DNA from: DAOQTX01 sp035340715
GTDB taxonomy: Bacteria > Bacteroidota > Bacteroidia > AKYH767-A > OLB10
Direction of reading: 5' to 3'
Length of the DNA: 57,691 nucleotides
Assembly: GCA_035340715.1 (NCBI GenBank)
Contig: DAOQTX010000010.1
Span: 1 to 57,691, forward strand
The notes under the pieces were generated by a model. That model was not told the origin of the DNA. It did not search any database and saw only the letters and a list, made by a program, of their open reading frames with translations. Below are positions 1 to 9,962 of the stretch, in pieces (positions within the stretch are counted from its first letter, which is position 1; each line of letters opens with the position of its first letter). A program made the translations under genes and the position numbers.

Positions 1-151
1 AATTTTGTGCCCAAATGCTACCCGTCATTAAAACGCCTATTGCTATGCAGATTAATTTTTTAACCAAGGATTAGATCAGTTTATTTATTATTCACCCTCT
101 TTTCCAACTCCATAGAGCAGATTGTACTTTATATAACTAAAACTACAAAAT

Positions 152-172
152 ATTAATCAAGCTTGTATTAAT
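152..172. repeat. Short near-palindrome of unknown role
   Basis: Two ATTAAT blocks flank the 8-bp palindrome CAAGCTTG, giving a near-symmetric 21-bp site just beyond the terminator of the giant cargo gene. The rest of 1-183 shows no gene or other signal. It may belong to a promoter of a gene left of the window, but AT-rich symmetry this short can arise by chance. Confidence 0.25.
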
Positions 173-177
173 CTTAT

Positions 178-210
178 ATAAAAAAAGCCCCCTTCTTAGA
201 AGAGGGCTTT
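178..210 (-). terminator. Rho-independent terminator of the giant T9SS protein gene
   Basis: AAAGCCC (184-190) pairs with GGGCTTT (204-210). After one mismatch an inner CTTC/GAAG stem closes on a 3-nt loop. Read on the minus strand the hairpin is followed by seven T residues. It lies about 20 bp past the stop codon at 230. Confidence 0.85.
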
Positions 211-229
211 TATGATGAGAAAGGAAGGG

Positions 230-3200
230 CTACCTCAATAAAGTAACTCGTCCAAGTTTTTCAATTTTATCGCCATTGGTACCCGTTAGTTCTACAATAT
301 AAACATACACGCCTTCGGGTGCGGTAGAACTATTAAAAGAACCATCCCAACCTTCTTGAGGATTGGTGGTTGCAAAAACCATTTCACCCCAACGATTAAA
401 CACTTTGAAAGAATATCGATCGGTATCGATAAAAATACTGAAAGGATAAAACACCGGATTCTTTCCTCCAGGAGTAAACGCATTCGGTGAAGTAAGATGC
501 GGTGCTTGTATAGGACAGGTTTCGTTAGATACCGACATCTCTTGATATCCGTATTTATTACCTGCTCCTTCAAAGGCTTCCACATAGTAGCAGAAATATC
601 CATCGCCAGTATAATATTGGGCTATATTATCCAGATAGCTTGTTACACCTGCAGGTAAATTAGCTATCAACACATAAGGACCCAAATTGTCTTTACCAAT
701 TTTTCTGTACAACTTATAGTGATCAACTTCGGCATCCCACTTTTCGTAATCGTTCCACATAATTTCATTCACCAAATTGTCGTGAGGCGTAGCTACTGCT
801 AATATGGTTCGTCCAAAATTCTCGCTTGTCAATACATCCATATTACAGTTCGATACGCTGATTACTCTGTAATAATAACTGACATCTTCTGTTTGTGCAG
901 TAGAGTCAACAAAAGTGATGAGGGTATTCAATGTATCGTAACTTAACTTAATGGTAAAATAAGGACCTGCCTCTTTTAAGGCACGTTGCAACTTATAGTA
1001 ACTCACATCGGCAATGGTATCTACATGGCATTTCACTTCCACTAGTCCGGGACTTAATACGCTAGCTGTAGTTACGTAAGAATACTCCGGTAGTTTTAGA
1101 ATATCAGCAAACTCACACGTTTCATTTGAACTCGAAGTGCGACTTGCGTCAACACCCACGGCCTGAACATAATAACAATAGTCAGCATATTGTGTCAATC
1201 CGGTATGACTAAAGCTATTCACCAAAGGACCAACTGAGCCCACTAAATTAACCGGCCCACCATTTTCAGTTGCATAAATATTATATCCGGCCACACCGCC
1301 TTGCATATTCTGATAGAGATTCCACTTAAGATCAATTGCCGCTCTACACTTATCCAAGCGTGAGGTTAAGTAGATGGTATGATGTGCAGTACCTAATGGA
1401 CTCAGGTTGCCACAACTATCGTAGGCTGCCAATGCATACAACTCAGAAACATTATTGGCATTGGATGCGCTGTTCAACAAGTAAAGATCGTTTATCGAAT
1501 AGGTTGCCCCTATCGAATCCCATGAAGCCCCATTAAACAGATAAACAATATATCCTTGTGTATCGAACGATGGATTACTAAACCAACTGATGGATGTTTC
1601 TCCGTTTAATGGATTTACCGATACGGTATCTATTAAAGGTGAAACCGGAGGAATAAGATCTGCAAACAAATCTGTATCGATGGTAGAGTTAGAAATACAT
1701 CCCGACTGATCGGCTACCGAAACATAATACGCAACTGAATCGCTACATATAGTGATGGTGTCGATTGAACTCAACAAAGTGGTGGTTTCATACAATGTCC
1801 ATCCACCGCCAGGCATCTTTTTATAAACTTCATAGTTTCCGCTTGATGTCGGCAAATTAGGCGTAGCAATATGATTCCAGCTAATGTTGGCTACCCCATT
1901 TCCTATGTTCGTTACATTTACGTTAATGGTTCTAACGGTAGTGCTTGGATCGGAGTAAACGATACCGCAGCCGCTACGCGTTTCTACATAATAATAAGCT
2001 GCACCGGCATAAGCATTAACCGAGCTATGGGTATAGCTGCTGGTATTGTAATTGAAAATACTATCGATAACAGTGTATGGCCCTGCAGCATTATTGGCAT
2101 AATAAACATGATAGGAATTGAACGACAATGCCGTGTCAATAGGAACAATCCAAGACAAGGTAACGGTTCCATCGGCATTCACATTAACGCAGCGTGGTTC
2201 AGGTGCAGCAGGTTTAGTATAATCGATAAACTGATCGCCATTCACATTCGAAATCGATCTGCAACCTAATGCATCGGCAATTTCAATTCTATAATTCACC
2301 CATTGGTCGCACAACTGAATCGAATCGATATCGTTTAAGCTTTGTGTATTATCTACCAAACTCCAGCTACCGCTTGGATATTCACGATATACATTGTACC
2401 AGCCTGAACTGCTTGGAAGCAAAGGATTGCTTATGGCATTCCACGAAAGGTTTGCAGAACCATTTCCATTGTAAGCAACAGTTACAAATATGGTTTGAAG
2501 AGTAGTGCTTGGAGCAGAATATTGTACCCCGCATCCTGAACGTGTTTCTAAATAATAAAAGGCAGTGGCTGCATTGGCATTCACTGTTGCATGGGTATAA
2601 GAAGTGGTTGCATAGTTGAAGATAGAATCTACTACACTAAAACTTCCGGGTAAACCGCTGGCACTATAATATACGTGATACGAATTGTAACGCTGTGCAG
2701 TATCCGTTGGAGGTATCCAGGTTAATGTAACCGTACCACTTGGATTAACGGCTACACAACGAAAATCAGGAGCGGCCGGAATTGTATTATCAACAAACAC
2801 ACCTCCATTCACATTCGATCGGGAAACACATCCCGAAGCATCATCAATATCAATTCTATAATTAATCTGATCAATACAAACCGAAACGGTATCATTATAA
2901 CTTAACGATGGTGTGTTGGCGATCAAACTCCAGGTTCCTGCCGGCAATTCGCGATACACTTTGTAAATGCCTGTTGAACTCGGTGGGTTTGGAATTGAAA
3001 TAGCATTCCAACTTAGATTGGCTATGCTGCTTCCTGCACCGGCAACGGTCAAATAAATTGACTGTAGTGTACGTGAAGGTGGTGAATATTGTACCCCGCA
3101 ACCGGAACGTGTTTCAACATAATAATACGCGCTTGCTGCATTTGCATTTACTCCCGTATGGGTATAAGAAGTGGTAGCGTAACTAAATATCGAATCTACC

Positions 3201-6200
3201 ACAACAAAGCTTCCAGCCAATCCACTTGGGCTATAATACACATGATAGGAGTTGTAACGCTGAGCGGTATCGCTTGGTGGAATCCAGGTTAATGTAACCG
3301 TTCCAGTGGCGTTTACTGCAATACATCTCAAATCTGGTGCAGCCGGAATGGTATTGTCAACAAATGTATTTCCATTGATGTTTGAAATGGACTTACATCC
3401 GGATGCATCTGCAATCTCAATGCGATAATTAATATTATCGATACAAACATTAACGGTGTCTAATGCATTCAATGCGGTAGTGGTTTTCAATAAACTCCAA
3501 ACACCAGCCGGATATTCTTTATAGATCTGATAGTTACCTGTAGAACTGGGTAAGTTAGGAGTTGCAATAGCATTCCAGCTTAAATTGGCAATAGAAGTAT
3601 TGGCTCCGCCTACGGTTAAATAAATACTTTGCAGCGAAGTTGATGGTGCAGAATATTGCACTCCGCAACCGCTGCGAGTTTGCACATAATAATATTGCGA
3701 TGCCGCATTAGCATTCACCGCCATATGCGTATAGCTGGTGGTGGCATAATTAAACAATGAATCGATCAGTGTATAACTTCCGGCCACACCGGTAGTGCTA
3801 TGCCATACATGATAAGAATTAAAATCCATGGCTGTATCTGTTGGCGGAATCCAATTCAATGTTATACTTCCACTCGGATTAACTGCGATACATCTCAATG
3901 ATGGAGGATCAGGAATGCTGTTGTCAATGAATCGCTGACCGGCAACATTAGAAACATTATCACATCCCGAAGCATCTCGCATTTGTATTCGATAATTCAC
4001 TGAGTCGTTACACAATGAAATCGGATCTGTATAGGTAAGTGTTTGAACAGAGTCTAATAACGACCAAGTGCCTAAAGGATACTCTTTATAAATTCTGTAC
4101 CATCCGGAGTGTGATGCTAAAAGAGGTATTCGAGGATGGTTCCAATTCAAGCTGGCATTTCCGGCTACATTATTAACGGTTAAGAAGATAGAACGCAATG
4201 TGTCGGAAGGATCGCTGAATAAATTGGCACAACTTTCTCGCGTTTTAATACTGTAATAGACAGAAGCATTGTTACCTCCGGCTCCACTGTGCACATATGT
4301 GTTTGAGAAATAATTTGTAACACTATCGATCAGCACATAAGGGCCGGCAAGTGCAGGAGCGGTATAAATATAATAGCCTGAAAATCCATAACCGGTATCA
4401 ACAGGTGCAACCCAATTTAAGGTAATGTTACCATTGCTAGCCACCGACAAACATCTCAATTCGGGTGGATCGGGCAAAGGCACTACTCCAAAGAAATTGC
4501 TATTTACATTCGACCATGAAGTACAACCGATTGAATCTTCAATCGCAATTCGGTAGAATACAGAGTCGCCACATAAGAATGTTAAATCATCAACAAATTG
4601 GGTAGTATCATGTAGCGTACTATCGATCAACACCCAAGGATTACTCAATCCCAATCTCCGATAAATTTTGTAATGCCTAGAACTACTGCTCAATAGCGGG
4701 TCGCGAAGCGGATTCCATGAAAGGTCGGCATAGCCGGGCGTTGTATTTCCTACAGTAAGATAAATGGATGAGATCGTATCGGTTTTTCCCGTTTCTCTAT
4801 TTCCTTCACAACCAAAGCTGGTGTAGGTATAATAATAGTTTTGTCCATTGTTTCCATTTGCTCCCGTATGCGTATATGAAGTAACAGTTACATCTTTCAC
4901 AGAATCGATCAAAGCATAAGGTCCTGCAGGATTGGTGGCATGATAGATATAGTATCCGTGAAAAGATACCATCGTATCCATTTTCACATCTTTATCCTTG
5001 GTATGTTCCCAACTGAGCGTAATATTACCGTTCGCACTATCGACCGATGCACAACGCACCAAAGAAGAATCGATTTGCGGAGGAGCTAAAACTACAATTG
5101 TTACCGTATTGAATTTAATTCCTGGCGCAGGACAAAAGTCGTCTTGAGCTCTTAACAAGAAAGTAAATGTATTGCTGAGATTAACGCATCCTATAGCTGA
5201 ACCCAAGTGATCACAAGTTGTCTTCCATCCAAAATTAAGTCCGGCACCGATCAACTGATTTAGAATCGGTAGTGCGGGACTTGTAATTGCGCAAGGCGGT
5301 ATAAGACAACCTGCGTTTGGATTTGAAAATCCTGCTCCAAACTGCGAACCTGTTCCAAGAATCGACACCTTTTGAGGGGTAAATCCGGGAGCCGGTTGAA
5401 AGTCAAAATCGGTTGCCGACATAAAGAAACTTACTGAATCGCCTGCAGTAATTGTATCGCTATACACATTCCACAGGAGCGTATTCGGATCTTGGAATGG
5501 TGCAGTAACGATTGGCGGGAAGTTGGTCGTACCCATGGCAGTAGGTGGACAATTTCCAAGCAGTGTAATTTGTATTTCCCTAAATATCTCGGCTACTTTT
5601 ATACCGCACTTGTAAGCGGTTACTTTAGTTACGGTTACAAAATTACCAGCAGTAAAACTGGTATAGGTAACTTCTCCAGTATTTGGATTCATTACGGCCG
5701 CCACATTTGAAGGGTTTTGCGCAGGACTTGGAAGAGGGCTATTGAAACTGTATCCGGCTGCAAAAGGCACAGGGTTCGGAACAGGAAGGACATCATCTAA
5801 TGGAGTATCCCAACTGTACACTAATGAATCGAGTTCAGGGTCGTAAGCATTATGGTTGTAAGTGAATGGGAAGCCTGTACATAAAATGGTATTTGGTTTT
5901 TCAGAAAACTGTGGTGAAGAATCAAAGCAAGGATTGGTGTTGGTTCCATTATATGGATACATTTTAGCTCGCAAAAGAAAAGAACCAAAGTTTGCCAAAT
6001 TAGTTATGGCTCCGTTTCTACAACACGATGACCAAGAAAACATCCATCCGGTTGCGGGAGGCACACCTGTTATCGTGATCGGATTGGATCGCCAAATTCC
6101 TTCTTCAACTGTTCCTGGGCCTCCGGCAGCACAATTGTTAGTAGGTTGGCAATAGGTAATATCGTTGGTAGAGATGTGATTCAAGGTAATGGAAAACAAA

Positions 6201-6409
6201 CTCGGATGCCCGGTAACATCAAGTGTTTGAGCACCTGATGGCATAGGGATACCATTACAATCTCGATACAGAATTAATGTAAATACATATTGCCCATTTG
6301 GTTGACAGGTCCAGGTAATCTCACCACCCATTAAATGGGAGGCCTTTGTTGGCTTTAGGCTAAGCAACAAAAAAAAGATAAGGAGAAAGGTAGATGTCTT
6401 TTTCCACAT
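230..6409 (-). CDS. Giant fibronectin type III repeat protein with T9SS type-B sorting domain
   Basis: Predicted secreted or cell-surface protein of 2059 aa. A signal peptide (MWKKTSTFLLIFF..., residues 1-24) is followed by a SHLMGGEI-type N-terminal region seen in large Bacteroidota surface proteins. From about residue 453 to 1600 come tandem ~189-aa units, each a pair of fibronectin-III-like domains with conserved RC, SGCG, NYRI and ASGC motifs. Two more diverged pairs follow. The last ~85 residues (NAFTPGGKN..., FNRWGEMVF, GWDG, PEGVYVY) are a CHU_C/gliding-type sorting domain, which sends the protein through the type IX system. The start at 6409 (ATG) is preferred over an in-frame TTG at 6436, because that TTG lies inside the -7 promoter element. 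Likely an adhesin or matrix protein; ligand unknown. Confidence 0.9.
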   Translation of the reverse strand: MWKKTSTFLLIFFLLLSLKPTKASHLMGGEITWTCQPNGQYVFTLILYRDCNGIPMPSGAQTLDVTGHPSLFSITLNHISTNDITYCQPTNNCAAGGPGTVEEGIWRSNPITITGVPPATGWMFSWSSCCRNGAITNLANFGSFLLRAKMYPYNGTNTNPCFDSSPQFSEKPNTILCTGFPFTYNHNAYDPELDSLVYSWDTPLDDVLPVPNPVPFAAGYSFNSPLPSPAQNPSNVAAVMNPNTGEVTYTSFTAGNFVTVTKVTAYKCGIKVAEIFREIQITLLGNCPPTAMGTTNFPPIVTAPFQDPNTLLWNVYSDTITAGDSVSFFMSATDFDFQPAPGFTPQKVSILGTGSQFGAGFSNPNAGCLIPPCAITSPALPILNQLIGAGLNFGWKTTCDHLGSAIGCVNLSNTFTFLLRAQDDFCPAPGIKFNTVTIVVLAPPQIDSSLVRCASVDSANGNITLSWEHTKDKDVKMDTMVSFHGYYIYHATNPAGPYALIDSVKDVTVTSYTHTGANGNNGQNYYYTYTSFGCEGNRETGKTDTISSIYLTVGNTTPGYADLSWNPLRDPLLSSSSRHYKIYRRLGLSNPWVLIDSTLHDTTQFVDDLTFLCGDSVFYRIAIEDSIGCTSWSNVNSNFFGVVPLPDPPELRCLSVASNGNITLNWVAPVDTGYGFSGYYIYTAPALAGPYVLIDSVTNYFSNTYVHSGAGGNNASVYYSIKTRESCANLFSDPSDTLRSIFLTVNNVAGNASLNWNHPRIPLLASHSGWYRIYKEYPLGTWSLLDSVQTLTYTDPISLCNDSVNYRIQMRDASGCDNVSNVAGQRFIDNSIPDPPSLRCIAVNPSGSITLNWIPPTDTAMDFNSYHVWHSTTGVAGSYTLIDSLFNYATTSYTHMAVNANAASQYYYVQTRSGCGVQYSAPSTSLQSIYLTVGGANTSIANLSWNAIATPNLPSSTGNYQIYKEYPAGVWSLLKTTTALNALDTVNVCIDNINYRIEIADASGCKSISNINGNTFVDNTIPAAPDLRCIAVNATGTVTLTWIPPSDTAQRYNSYHVYYSPSGLAGSFVVVDSIFSYATTSYTHTGVNANAASAYYYVETRSGCGVQYSPPSRTLQSIYLTVAGAGSSIANLSWNAISIPNPPSSTGIYKVYRELPAGTWSLIANTPSLSYNDTVSVCIDQINYRIDIDDASGCVSRSNVNGGVFVDNTIPAAPDFRCVAVNPSGTVTLTWIPPTDTAQRYNSYHVYYSASGLPGSFSVVDSIFNYATTSYTHATVNANAATAFYYLETRSGCGVQYSAPSTTLQTIFVTVAYNGNGSANLSWNAISNPLLPSSSGWYNVYREYPSGSWSLVDNTQSLNDIDSIQLCDQWVNYRIEIADALGCRSISNVNGDQFIDYTKPAAPEPRCVNVNADGTVTLSWIVPIDTALSFNSYHVYYANNAAGPYTVIDSIFNYNTSSYTHSSVNAYAGAAYYYVETRSGCGIVYSDPSTTVRTINVNVTNIGNGVANISWNHIATPNLPTSSGNYEVYKKMPGGGWTLYETTTLLSSIDTITICSDSVAYYVSVADQSGCISNSTIDTDLFADLIPPVSPLIDTVSVNPLNGETSISWFSNPSFDTQGYIVYLFNGASWDSIGATYSINDLYLLNSASNANNVSELYALAAYDSCGNLSPLGTAHHTIYLTSRLDKCRAAIDLKWNLYQNMQGGVAGYNIYATENGGPVNLVGSVGPLVNSFSHTGLTQYADYCYYVQAVGVDASRTSSSNETCEFADILKLPEYSYVTTASVLSPGLVEVKCHVDTIADVSYYKLQRALKEAGPYFTIKLSYDTLNTLITFVDSTAQTEDVSYYYRVISVSNCNMDVLTSENFGRTILAVATPHDNLVNEIMWNDYEKWDAEVDHYKLYRKIGKDNLGPYVLIANLPAGVTSYLDNIAQYYTGDGYFCYYVEAFEGAGNKYGYQEMSVSNETCPIQAPHLTSPNAFTPGGKNPVFYPFSIFIDTDRYSFKVFNRWGEMVFATTNPQEGWDGSFNSSTAPEGVYVYIVELTGTNGDKIEKLGRVTLLR

Positions 6410-6433
6410 GATTTTCAAAGGTTTATGGCTAAT

Positions 6434-6465
6434 CAAAGATAGTATATTATCAAAAACAATTCCAA
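6434..6465 (-). promoter_or_regulatory. Bacteroidota-type promoter of the giant cargo gene
   Basis: On the minus strand TATCTTTG (6441-6434) matches the TAnnTTTG -7 consensus. A TTG (6465-6463) lies 21 bp upstream of it. Transcription would start near 6427, about 18 bases ahead of the ATG at 6409. Confidence 0.6.
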
Positions 6466-6472
6466 TATTAGC

Positions 6473-7744
6473 TTATCCGGCTACAATTTTTGTCAACAAA
6501 TCTGGGGAAAGGTATTTTTTTGCCACTTCGTTCAACTCTTCAGCACTGCAATTCATCATTCTATCGTATTGATTTTCAAAGTATTTTGTATCCAATTGAT
6601 CTAGAATTTGACCTCTATACAAACGCATGGTTTTGAACACAGTATCGGATTGTGTGAGATAAATCCCCGACAAATAGTTTTTAGCTCTTCGTAATTCTTC
6701 CACATCAATCCGTTCGCTTCTCAATTGTTCCATTTGAACGGAGATTTCTTGCAAAGTCGCTTCCACATTTTTTTGATCCAACTCCGCCTGAATCGCCATA
6801 TAGCTGAAGGACCCAATGGTTCGGACAAATGCCTGAATGCCATAGGTGTATCCCTTTTCTTCTCTAACTACTTTCATCAGTCGCGATCCGAAATACCCTC
6901 CAAGAATTGTTATCAATAGGAATGCGCTGGTATATTCCTGGCTAGCTCTTGACATCCAAGGTAGCCCACAAACGATGGACGATTGTACTTTGCTACTTTC
7001 CATAGCAATTTGCTTGAATACCGGTGTTGGTTCCACTGCATTCTCATCCAATGGAGAATCGTTTTGAACTTTTGCTGAAGCATCACTTAATTCATAATCA
7101 AGTAGGGCTGCAATAATTTCTTTATTTAAATCTCCCGCTGCAAAAATTTGCAATGGAGCATTCAAATACCTTTCCTCAAAGAACGAAATCAGGTGTTCAT
7201 GGCTGATGTCTAAATAATCCTTTTCGATTTCTATATATCCCAATGACGAATGTGCACCAAACAACTCCTTTTTGAAGTTCTTCCATGCAACACTCGACAC
7301 TTTACTATTACTCAGTCGATACGACTGCAAAAATTGCTGTCTCTTTAAAGACAATCGATCTTCAGGAAAGGTTGCATTGAGTAACATTTTTTTTAAAAAT
7401 CGAAGCAGTTCATTTGCATGTTTGCTCAAGCAAAACAACTTTAGATAAACAAAGCGCTCTGAGTTCTCTTTCTCCAGAGAAGCCCCAAAGGATTCAATAT
7501 AATCGGCAATGGTATCGTAGTTCAAATCGCGACTTCCTTCATCCAACATTGAAGAGGAAAATACGGATGATAGTTTTTGATCTTCATATAACACTCCTGC
7601 ACGAAATGCAAAACAAATGCTACAGATGGGTATGGAATGATCTTCAACATAATGCAATGGCATTCCGTTTTTTGAATGCTGAGTTTGTAAAGGCCTAAGT
7701 GAAATGGAATCGGCTGTTAGTAGTGAAGGAATAGTGGTGGACAT
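6473..7744 (-). CDS. M16 family peptidase subunit lacking the zinc site
   Basis: A 423-aa member of the insulinase/mitochondrial processing peptidase family. Where active members carry HxxEH it reads FSSSMLDEG, so it cannot bind the catalytic zinc. It keeps the C-terminal R/Y motif (SRLMKVVREEKGYTYGI) that positions substrate in this family. The zinc-binding partner is encoded 15 bp upstream, so the two probably form one active heterodimer, as described for other bacterial split M16 enzymes. ATG at 7744 is preferred to the GTG just before it. No signal peptide is evident, so it is probably cytoplasmic. Substrate unknown. Confidence 0.85.
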   Translation of the reverse strand: MSTTIPSLLTADSISLRPLQTQHSKNGMPLHYVEDHSIPICSICFAFRAGVLYEDQKLSSVFSSSMLDEGSRDLNYDTIADYIESFGASLEKENSERFVYLKLFCLSKHANELLRFLKKMLLNATFPEDRLSLKRQQFLQSYRLSNSKVSSVAWKNFKKELFGAHSSLGYIEIEKDYLDISHEHLISFFEERYLNAPLQIFAAGDLNKEIIAALLDYELSDASAKVQNDSPLDENAVEPTPVFKQIAMESSKVQSSIVCGLPWMSRASQEYTSAFLLITILGGYFGSRLMKVVREEKGYTYGIQAFVRTIGSFSYMAIQAELDQKNVEATLQEISVQMEQLRSERIDVEELRRAKNYLSGIYLTQSDTVFKTMRLYRGQILDQLDTKYFENQYDRMMNCSAEELNEVAKKYLSPDLLTKIVAG

Positions 7745-7759
7745 CACATTAGTAATCTT

Positions 7760-8998
7760 TTATTCATGTGATTTATAGTGTATCGTATTGCAGCGTTTTT
7801 CGTCAAATACATTTTGAGCACTAGTCAATACTTCATCATGCGAAACATTTTTAAGCTTTTGAAGTCCATGCTGCAAGGTACTGTAATCATCCAAAAGACC
7901 GGCAATAGAAAGTTTCAAAGCAATATGATTGTTGTCGCTCATATCAAAACAAAAATCGGTCTCGCATTGATTGATCACTTTTTCCATTTCCGATTTCGAA
8001 AAGCTTCCTTGCTGTATGTCCTTTATAAATTGTTCGACTTCATTTTCAGCATCATCAAACGAAATGCCTTTTTGCAATGTAGCACTGATGACTAATAAAT
8101 CGGGGTCGAGCTCTCCGGTTGAAAATACTCCTGCATTGAGAAAAACTTTTTTCTTATCAATCAAAGCATTTTTTATCCGACTTGATTTACCACCCGACAG
8201 CAGTAAAGACAACATCTTTAATGCGTGATAGTCCTTACCCTTTCTGCCGCTCGATTTGTATGCTTTGATGAGCACATCGGAAGGAACCTCTTTTTCAATT
8301 ACTTTCAATCGGCCTTCTTCTTGCAAAGGCTCTTGTATATATACTCCTTTATTGATGTGGCCCGATGCTATTGGACCAAACCATTTTTCGCAAAATGTTT
8401 TTGCATCCGAAGCAGATATATTCCCACTCAAACCCAATATGGCATTGGCAGGATGATAATATGCTTTATAAAAACTATTGGATGAATTCATATCTATATT
8501 CTCGATATGCTCAATACTTTTACCAATAGTTTGCCACTGATACGGGTGCTTTTTAAACGAGAGTTTTCTCAATTCACTCCACAGATCTCCATAAGGCTGA
8601 TTGATGTATCGCTGTTTAAATTCTTCGATGACTACTTTCTTTTGAGTTTCTAACTTTTCCTGATGAATATCTAAATGCATCATTCGATCGGACTCGAGCC
8701 AAAAAGCAGTTTCAATATTTTCGTAAGGAAGAGTGATGTAATAGTTTGTATAGTCATTGCAGGTAAACGCATTGTGACTAGCGCCTGCCAACTGCAAACG
8801 ATGATCAAAATCTCTCACCTCTTTTGTGCCTTCAAACATCATATGTTCAAAGAAATGTGCTAAGCCGGTTTGATCAGGATTTTCATCTCGTGCTCCAACA
8901 TTATACAACAAATTAAAAGTTACTAAATTGGATTGCCTATTGGGGTGAACCAAGACTTTCAATCCATTGTTGAGTGTAAAGGTACTGTACTCAATCAT
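7760..8998 (-). CDS. M16 family zinc metallopeptidase, catalytic subunit
   Basis: A 412-aa M16 peptidase. The inverted zinc motif H48-F-F-E51-H52 is intact, with the distal Glu in VVIEE (residues 125-126) at the expected distance. The C-terminal half has SSRIKNALIDKKK but lacks the Tyr of the R/Y motif, which is instead present in the downstream partner gene. The ATG overlaps the end of the nitronate monooxygenase gene by 8 bp, so these genes are co-transcribed. Likely degrades peptides in the cytoplasm; no signal peptide seen. Confidence 0.88.
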   Translation of the reverse strand: MIEYSTFTLNNGLKVLVHPNRQSNLVTFNLLYNVGARDENPDQTGLAHFFEHMMFEGTKEVRDFDHRLQLAGASHNAFTCNDYTNYYITLPYENIETAFWLESDRMMHLDIHQEKLETQKKVVIEEFKQRYINQPYGDLWSELRKLSFKKHPYQWQTIGKSIEHIENIDMNSSNSFYKAYYHPANAILGLSGNISASDAKTFCEKWFGPIASGHINKGVYIQEPLQEEGRLKVIEKEVPSDVLIKAYKSSGRKGKDYHALKMLSLLLSGGKSSRIKNALIDKKKVFLNAGVFSTGELDPDLLVISATLQKGISFDDAENEVEQFIKDIQQGSFSKSEMEKVINQCETDFCFDMSDNNHIALKLSIAGLLDDYSTLQHGLQKLKNVSHDEVLTSAQNVFDEKRCNTIHYKSHE

Positions 8999-9959
8999 TG
9001 GGCATGAACTTTTGTTGTACCAATTCCATTCTGGCTAACTCGTATTCATTCAGCAATTCACTCATCAAATCCTTCACCGACAACGTTTCGTTTATATTAG
9101 CAGCCACCTGTCCAATTTCTAATTCTCCTTCATCCATGTCTCCTTCAAACATTCCTTTTTTTGCTCTGGCTCTTCCAAGAATTTCTTTTAACTCCTCTTT
9201 TGATGCCCCTTTTGATTCCGCTTCGTTCACCATTTGATAAAATTTATTCTTGATCAAACGCACGGGAGTGAGTTGCTTCAAAGTCAAAACCGTGTCTCCT
9301 TCTTTGGCTTCTATCACTTTGTTTTTGAATGATGGATGAGCACTTGATTCATTTGTTGCTACAAATCGACTTCCAATCTGTACCCCTTCAGCGCCTAAAG
9401 CCATAGCCGCCAACATTGCTCTACCACTTCCTATTCCACCGGCAGCAATTAATGGTAGCTGACATGCTTTTCGGATAACAGGTATCAAACATAAGGTGGT
9501 GGTTTCTTCACGTCCGTTGTGCCCTCCGGCTTCAAAACCTTCGGCCACAATTGCATCAACTCCACTTTGCTCGGCTTTAATGGCAAATTTTGTATTAGCA
9601 ATTACATGCACAACTTTGATACCTTCCTTTTTAAAATGTTGTGTCCATGTGGCCGGATTACCTGCACTGGTAAATACAATGGGGACTTTCTCTTCGATAA
9701 TAGTTTTTACATGAGCTTCAATATCGGGATACAGCAAAGGAATATTTACTGCAAATGGGAGATTTGGTATAGCCGCTTTACATTTCTTTATATGCTCGCG
9801 CAAAACATCCGGATACATACTCCCTGCCCCAATAATGCCTAAGCCACCATTTAAACTAACCGCTGATGCCAAACGCCATCCACTGCACCAAATCATTCCG
9901 GCTTGTATGATTGGGAATTGAATTTTGAATAATCGGCAAACTCTATTTTCTGAATTCAT
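8991..9959 (-). CDS. Nitronate monooxygenase / 2-nitropropane dioxygenase family FMN protein
   Basis: A 322-aa TIM-barrel flavoprotein of the NMO/FabK-like superfamily. It begins with FPIIQAGMIWCSG and GGLGIIGAG. It carries the EGFEAGGHNGREE substrate/FMN region with the family His, and GGIGSGRAMLAAMALGAEGVQIGSRF for FMN phosphate binding. The family oxidises nitronates such as propionate 3-nitronate, but includes enoyl-ACP reductases and other oxidoreductases, so the exact reaction is unproven. First of the tightly packed group that continues into the M16 pair. ATG start at 9959. Confidence 0.82.
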   Translation of the reverse strand: MNSENRVCRLFKIQFPIIQAGMIWCSGWRLASAVSLNGGLGIIGAGSMYPDVLREHIKKCKAAIPNLPFAVNIPLLYPDIEAHVKTIIEEKVPIVFTSAGNPATWTQHFKKEGIKVVHVIANTKFAIKAEQSGVDAIVAEGFEAGGHNGREETTTLCLIPVIRKACQLPLIAAGGIGSGRAMLAAMALGAEGVQIGSRFVATNESSAHPSFKNKVIEAKEGDTVLTLKQLTPVRLIKNKFYQMVNEAESKGASKEELKEILGRARAKKGMFEGDMDEGELEIGQVAANINETLSVKDLMSELLNEYELARMELVQQKFMPND

Positions 9960-9962
9960 TTG

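Noticed and set aside
1620..5060. Regularly spaced repeats that could suggest a CRISPR or satellite array
   Set aside because: The ~567-bp period matches whole protein modules in one continuous reading frame; there are no short identical repeats with unique spacers.
5492..6155. Plus-strand open frames opposite the N-terminus of the giant cargo gene
   Set aside because: Antisense shadows without recognisable domains or promoters.
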